Origin: Pseudomonadota bacterium
GTDB lineage: Bacteria > Pseudomonadota > Alphaproteobacteria > Sphingomonadales > Sphingomonadaceae
Reading direction: 5' to 3'
Length of the DNA stretch: 7,736 nt
NCBI GenBank assembly: GCA_023424275.1
Contig: JAFAED010000052.1
Coordinates: 1 to 7,736 of the forward strand
Positions 7,553-7,736 of the stretch are shown one piece after another (position 1 is the stretch's first letter; each line of letters opens with the position of its first letter). The notes under the pieces were generated by a model. That model was not told the origin of the DNA. It saw only the letters and a list, made by a program, of their open reading frames with translations, and did not search any database. A program made the position numbers and the translations under genes.

Positions 7553-7580
7553 TTTACAATAAAGTCAACTTGTTTATATT
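7553..7580 (+). promoter_or_regulatory. Predicted sigma70-type promoter of the MFS transporter gene
   Basis: A -35 hexamer TTTACA (7553-7558, 5 of 6 to TTGACA) and a -10 hexamer TATATT (7575-7580, 5 of 6 to TATAAT) are separated by 16 bases. Transcription would start near 7587, giving a short leader of about 23 bases before the ATG at 7610. The AT-rich block stands out from the surrounding GC-rich sequence. On the opposite strand a TTGACT (7568-7563) could be the -35 of the hydrolase operon, but its matching -10 (GATGAA at 17-base spacing) is poor. Confidence 0.6.
7562..7571. promoter_or_regulatory. Short dyad in the MFS promoter spacer, candidate TetR operator
   Basis: AAGT-CA-ACTT forms an inverted repeat with a 2-base centre. 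Outer matches (AA/TT at 7558-7559 and 7574-7575, TA/TA at 7555-7556 and 7577-7578) extend it imperfectly to about 24 bases. It lies between the -35 and -10 of the + strand promoter and covers the possible -35 of the minus-strand operon. A repressor bound here would block both. A role for the TetR protein is inferred from position and symmetry only. Confidence 0.35.
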
Positions 7581-7598
7581 GAGCAAAGCGAATTGGTC

Positions 7599-7603
7599 GG
7601 GAG
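7599..7603 (+). promoter_or_regulatory. Ribosome binding site of the MFS transporter gene
   Basis: GGGAG, 6 bases before the ATG at 7610, supports this start for the edge-cut gene. Confidence 0.6.
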
Positions 7604-7609
7604 AGCGAC

Positions 7610-7736
7610 ATGGAAGGCGCAGCGGACAAGGCTTTCAACGGCGAATCGCCCCGCGCGGCGGTGTGGGCCTGGTACGGGCTTGCCGTGCTGCTGATGACGA
7701 CGCTCTTCGCTTTCGTCGTGCGCCAGATGCTCAGCC
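7610..7736 (+). CDS. MFS transporter, N-terminal fragment cut by the window edge
   Basis: Only 42 codons are visible. A charged, cytoplasmic N-terminus (MEGAADKAFNGESPRA) is followed by a first transmembrane segment at about residues 18-37 (VWAWYGLAVLLMTTLFAFVV) and then RQMLS. The A-W-Y-x-L-x-V-L start of helix 1 and the R-Q-x-L-S after it match the N-termini of spinster-like MFS transporters common in sphingomonads, where the usual form is F-x-D-R-Q-I-L-S. Here the D before RQ is V, a small departure. By family knowledge it would be an inner-membrane secondary transporter; its substrate and direction are unknown. It is divergent from the hydrolase-receptor-TetR operon, with 130 bases between the starts, and is probably co-regulated and part of the same uptake module. 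Confidence 0.7.
   Translation, partial: MEGAADKAFNGESPRAAVWAWYGLAVLLMTTLFAFVVRQMLS

Noticed and set aside
7480..7609. Possible Fur or iron box upstream of the hydrolase-receptor operon
   Set aside because: No sequence resembling the GATAATGATAATCATTATC-type box is present, so iron control is not supported.
7480..7638. N-terminal extension of the hydrolase up to 7638
   Set aside because: It would run through the divergent promoter and the MFS start; its residues are Arg-rich without homology, and a good ribosome binding site favours 7479.

Overview
The window reads as chromosomal DNA of a high-GC alphaproteobacterium, most likely a sphingomonad such as Sphingopyxis or Sphingomonas. This is inferred from the strong GC bias at third codon positions, a TonB-dependent receptor with the DEIVVTAQKR-type TonB box common in that group, and an MFS N-terminus of sphingomonad type. 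No rRNA, tRNA, insertion sequence, CRISPR array or phage gene is visible. Six protein genes fill almost all of the window, two of them cut by its edges. No stretch longer than 300 bases is without a gene.

Left part (1-3014, + strand): the C-terminal 597 residues of a type V autotransporter, with the end of a beta-helical passenger and a complete outer-membrane barrel. A strong 12-bp hairpin follows, then a TIGR03032-family protein of unknown function (385 residues from the preferred start). A small secreted protein gene (3065-3535, - strand) converges on it. That protein has a signal peptide and two cysteines and looks distantly like the surface-adhesin E family. A GC hairpin lies between the convergent genes.

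Right part (3675-7736): a compact minus-strand operon runs alpha/beta hydrolase (esterase family) -> TonB-dependent receptor -> TetR regulator, with gaps of 36 and 13 bases. A 130-base divergent promoter region separates it from an MFS transporter on the + strand, of which only the first 42 codons are present. Together these four genes look like a self-contained uptake-and-hydrolysis module. The receptor would bring a substrate across the outer membrane, the MFS protein across the inner membrane, the cytoplasmic serine hydrolase would cleave it, and the TetR protein would sense it and control both promoters. The substrate cannot be read from the sequence. A short dyad sits in the spacer of the MFS promoter and is a candidate TetR operator.

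Starts were reassigned from the longest open frames where a good Shine-Dalgarno sequence or signal peptide pointed to an internal ATG (five genes). The long open frames antisense to the receptor and the regulator are judged to be GC-driven shadows.
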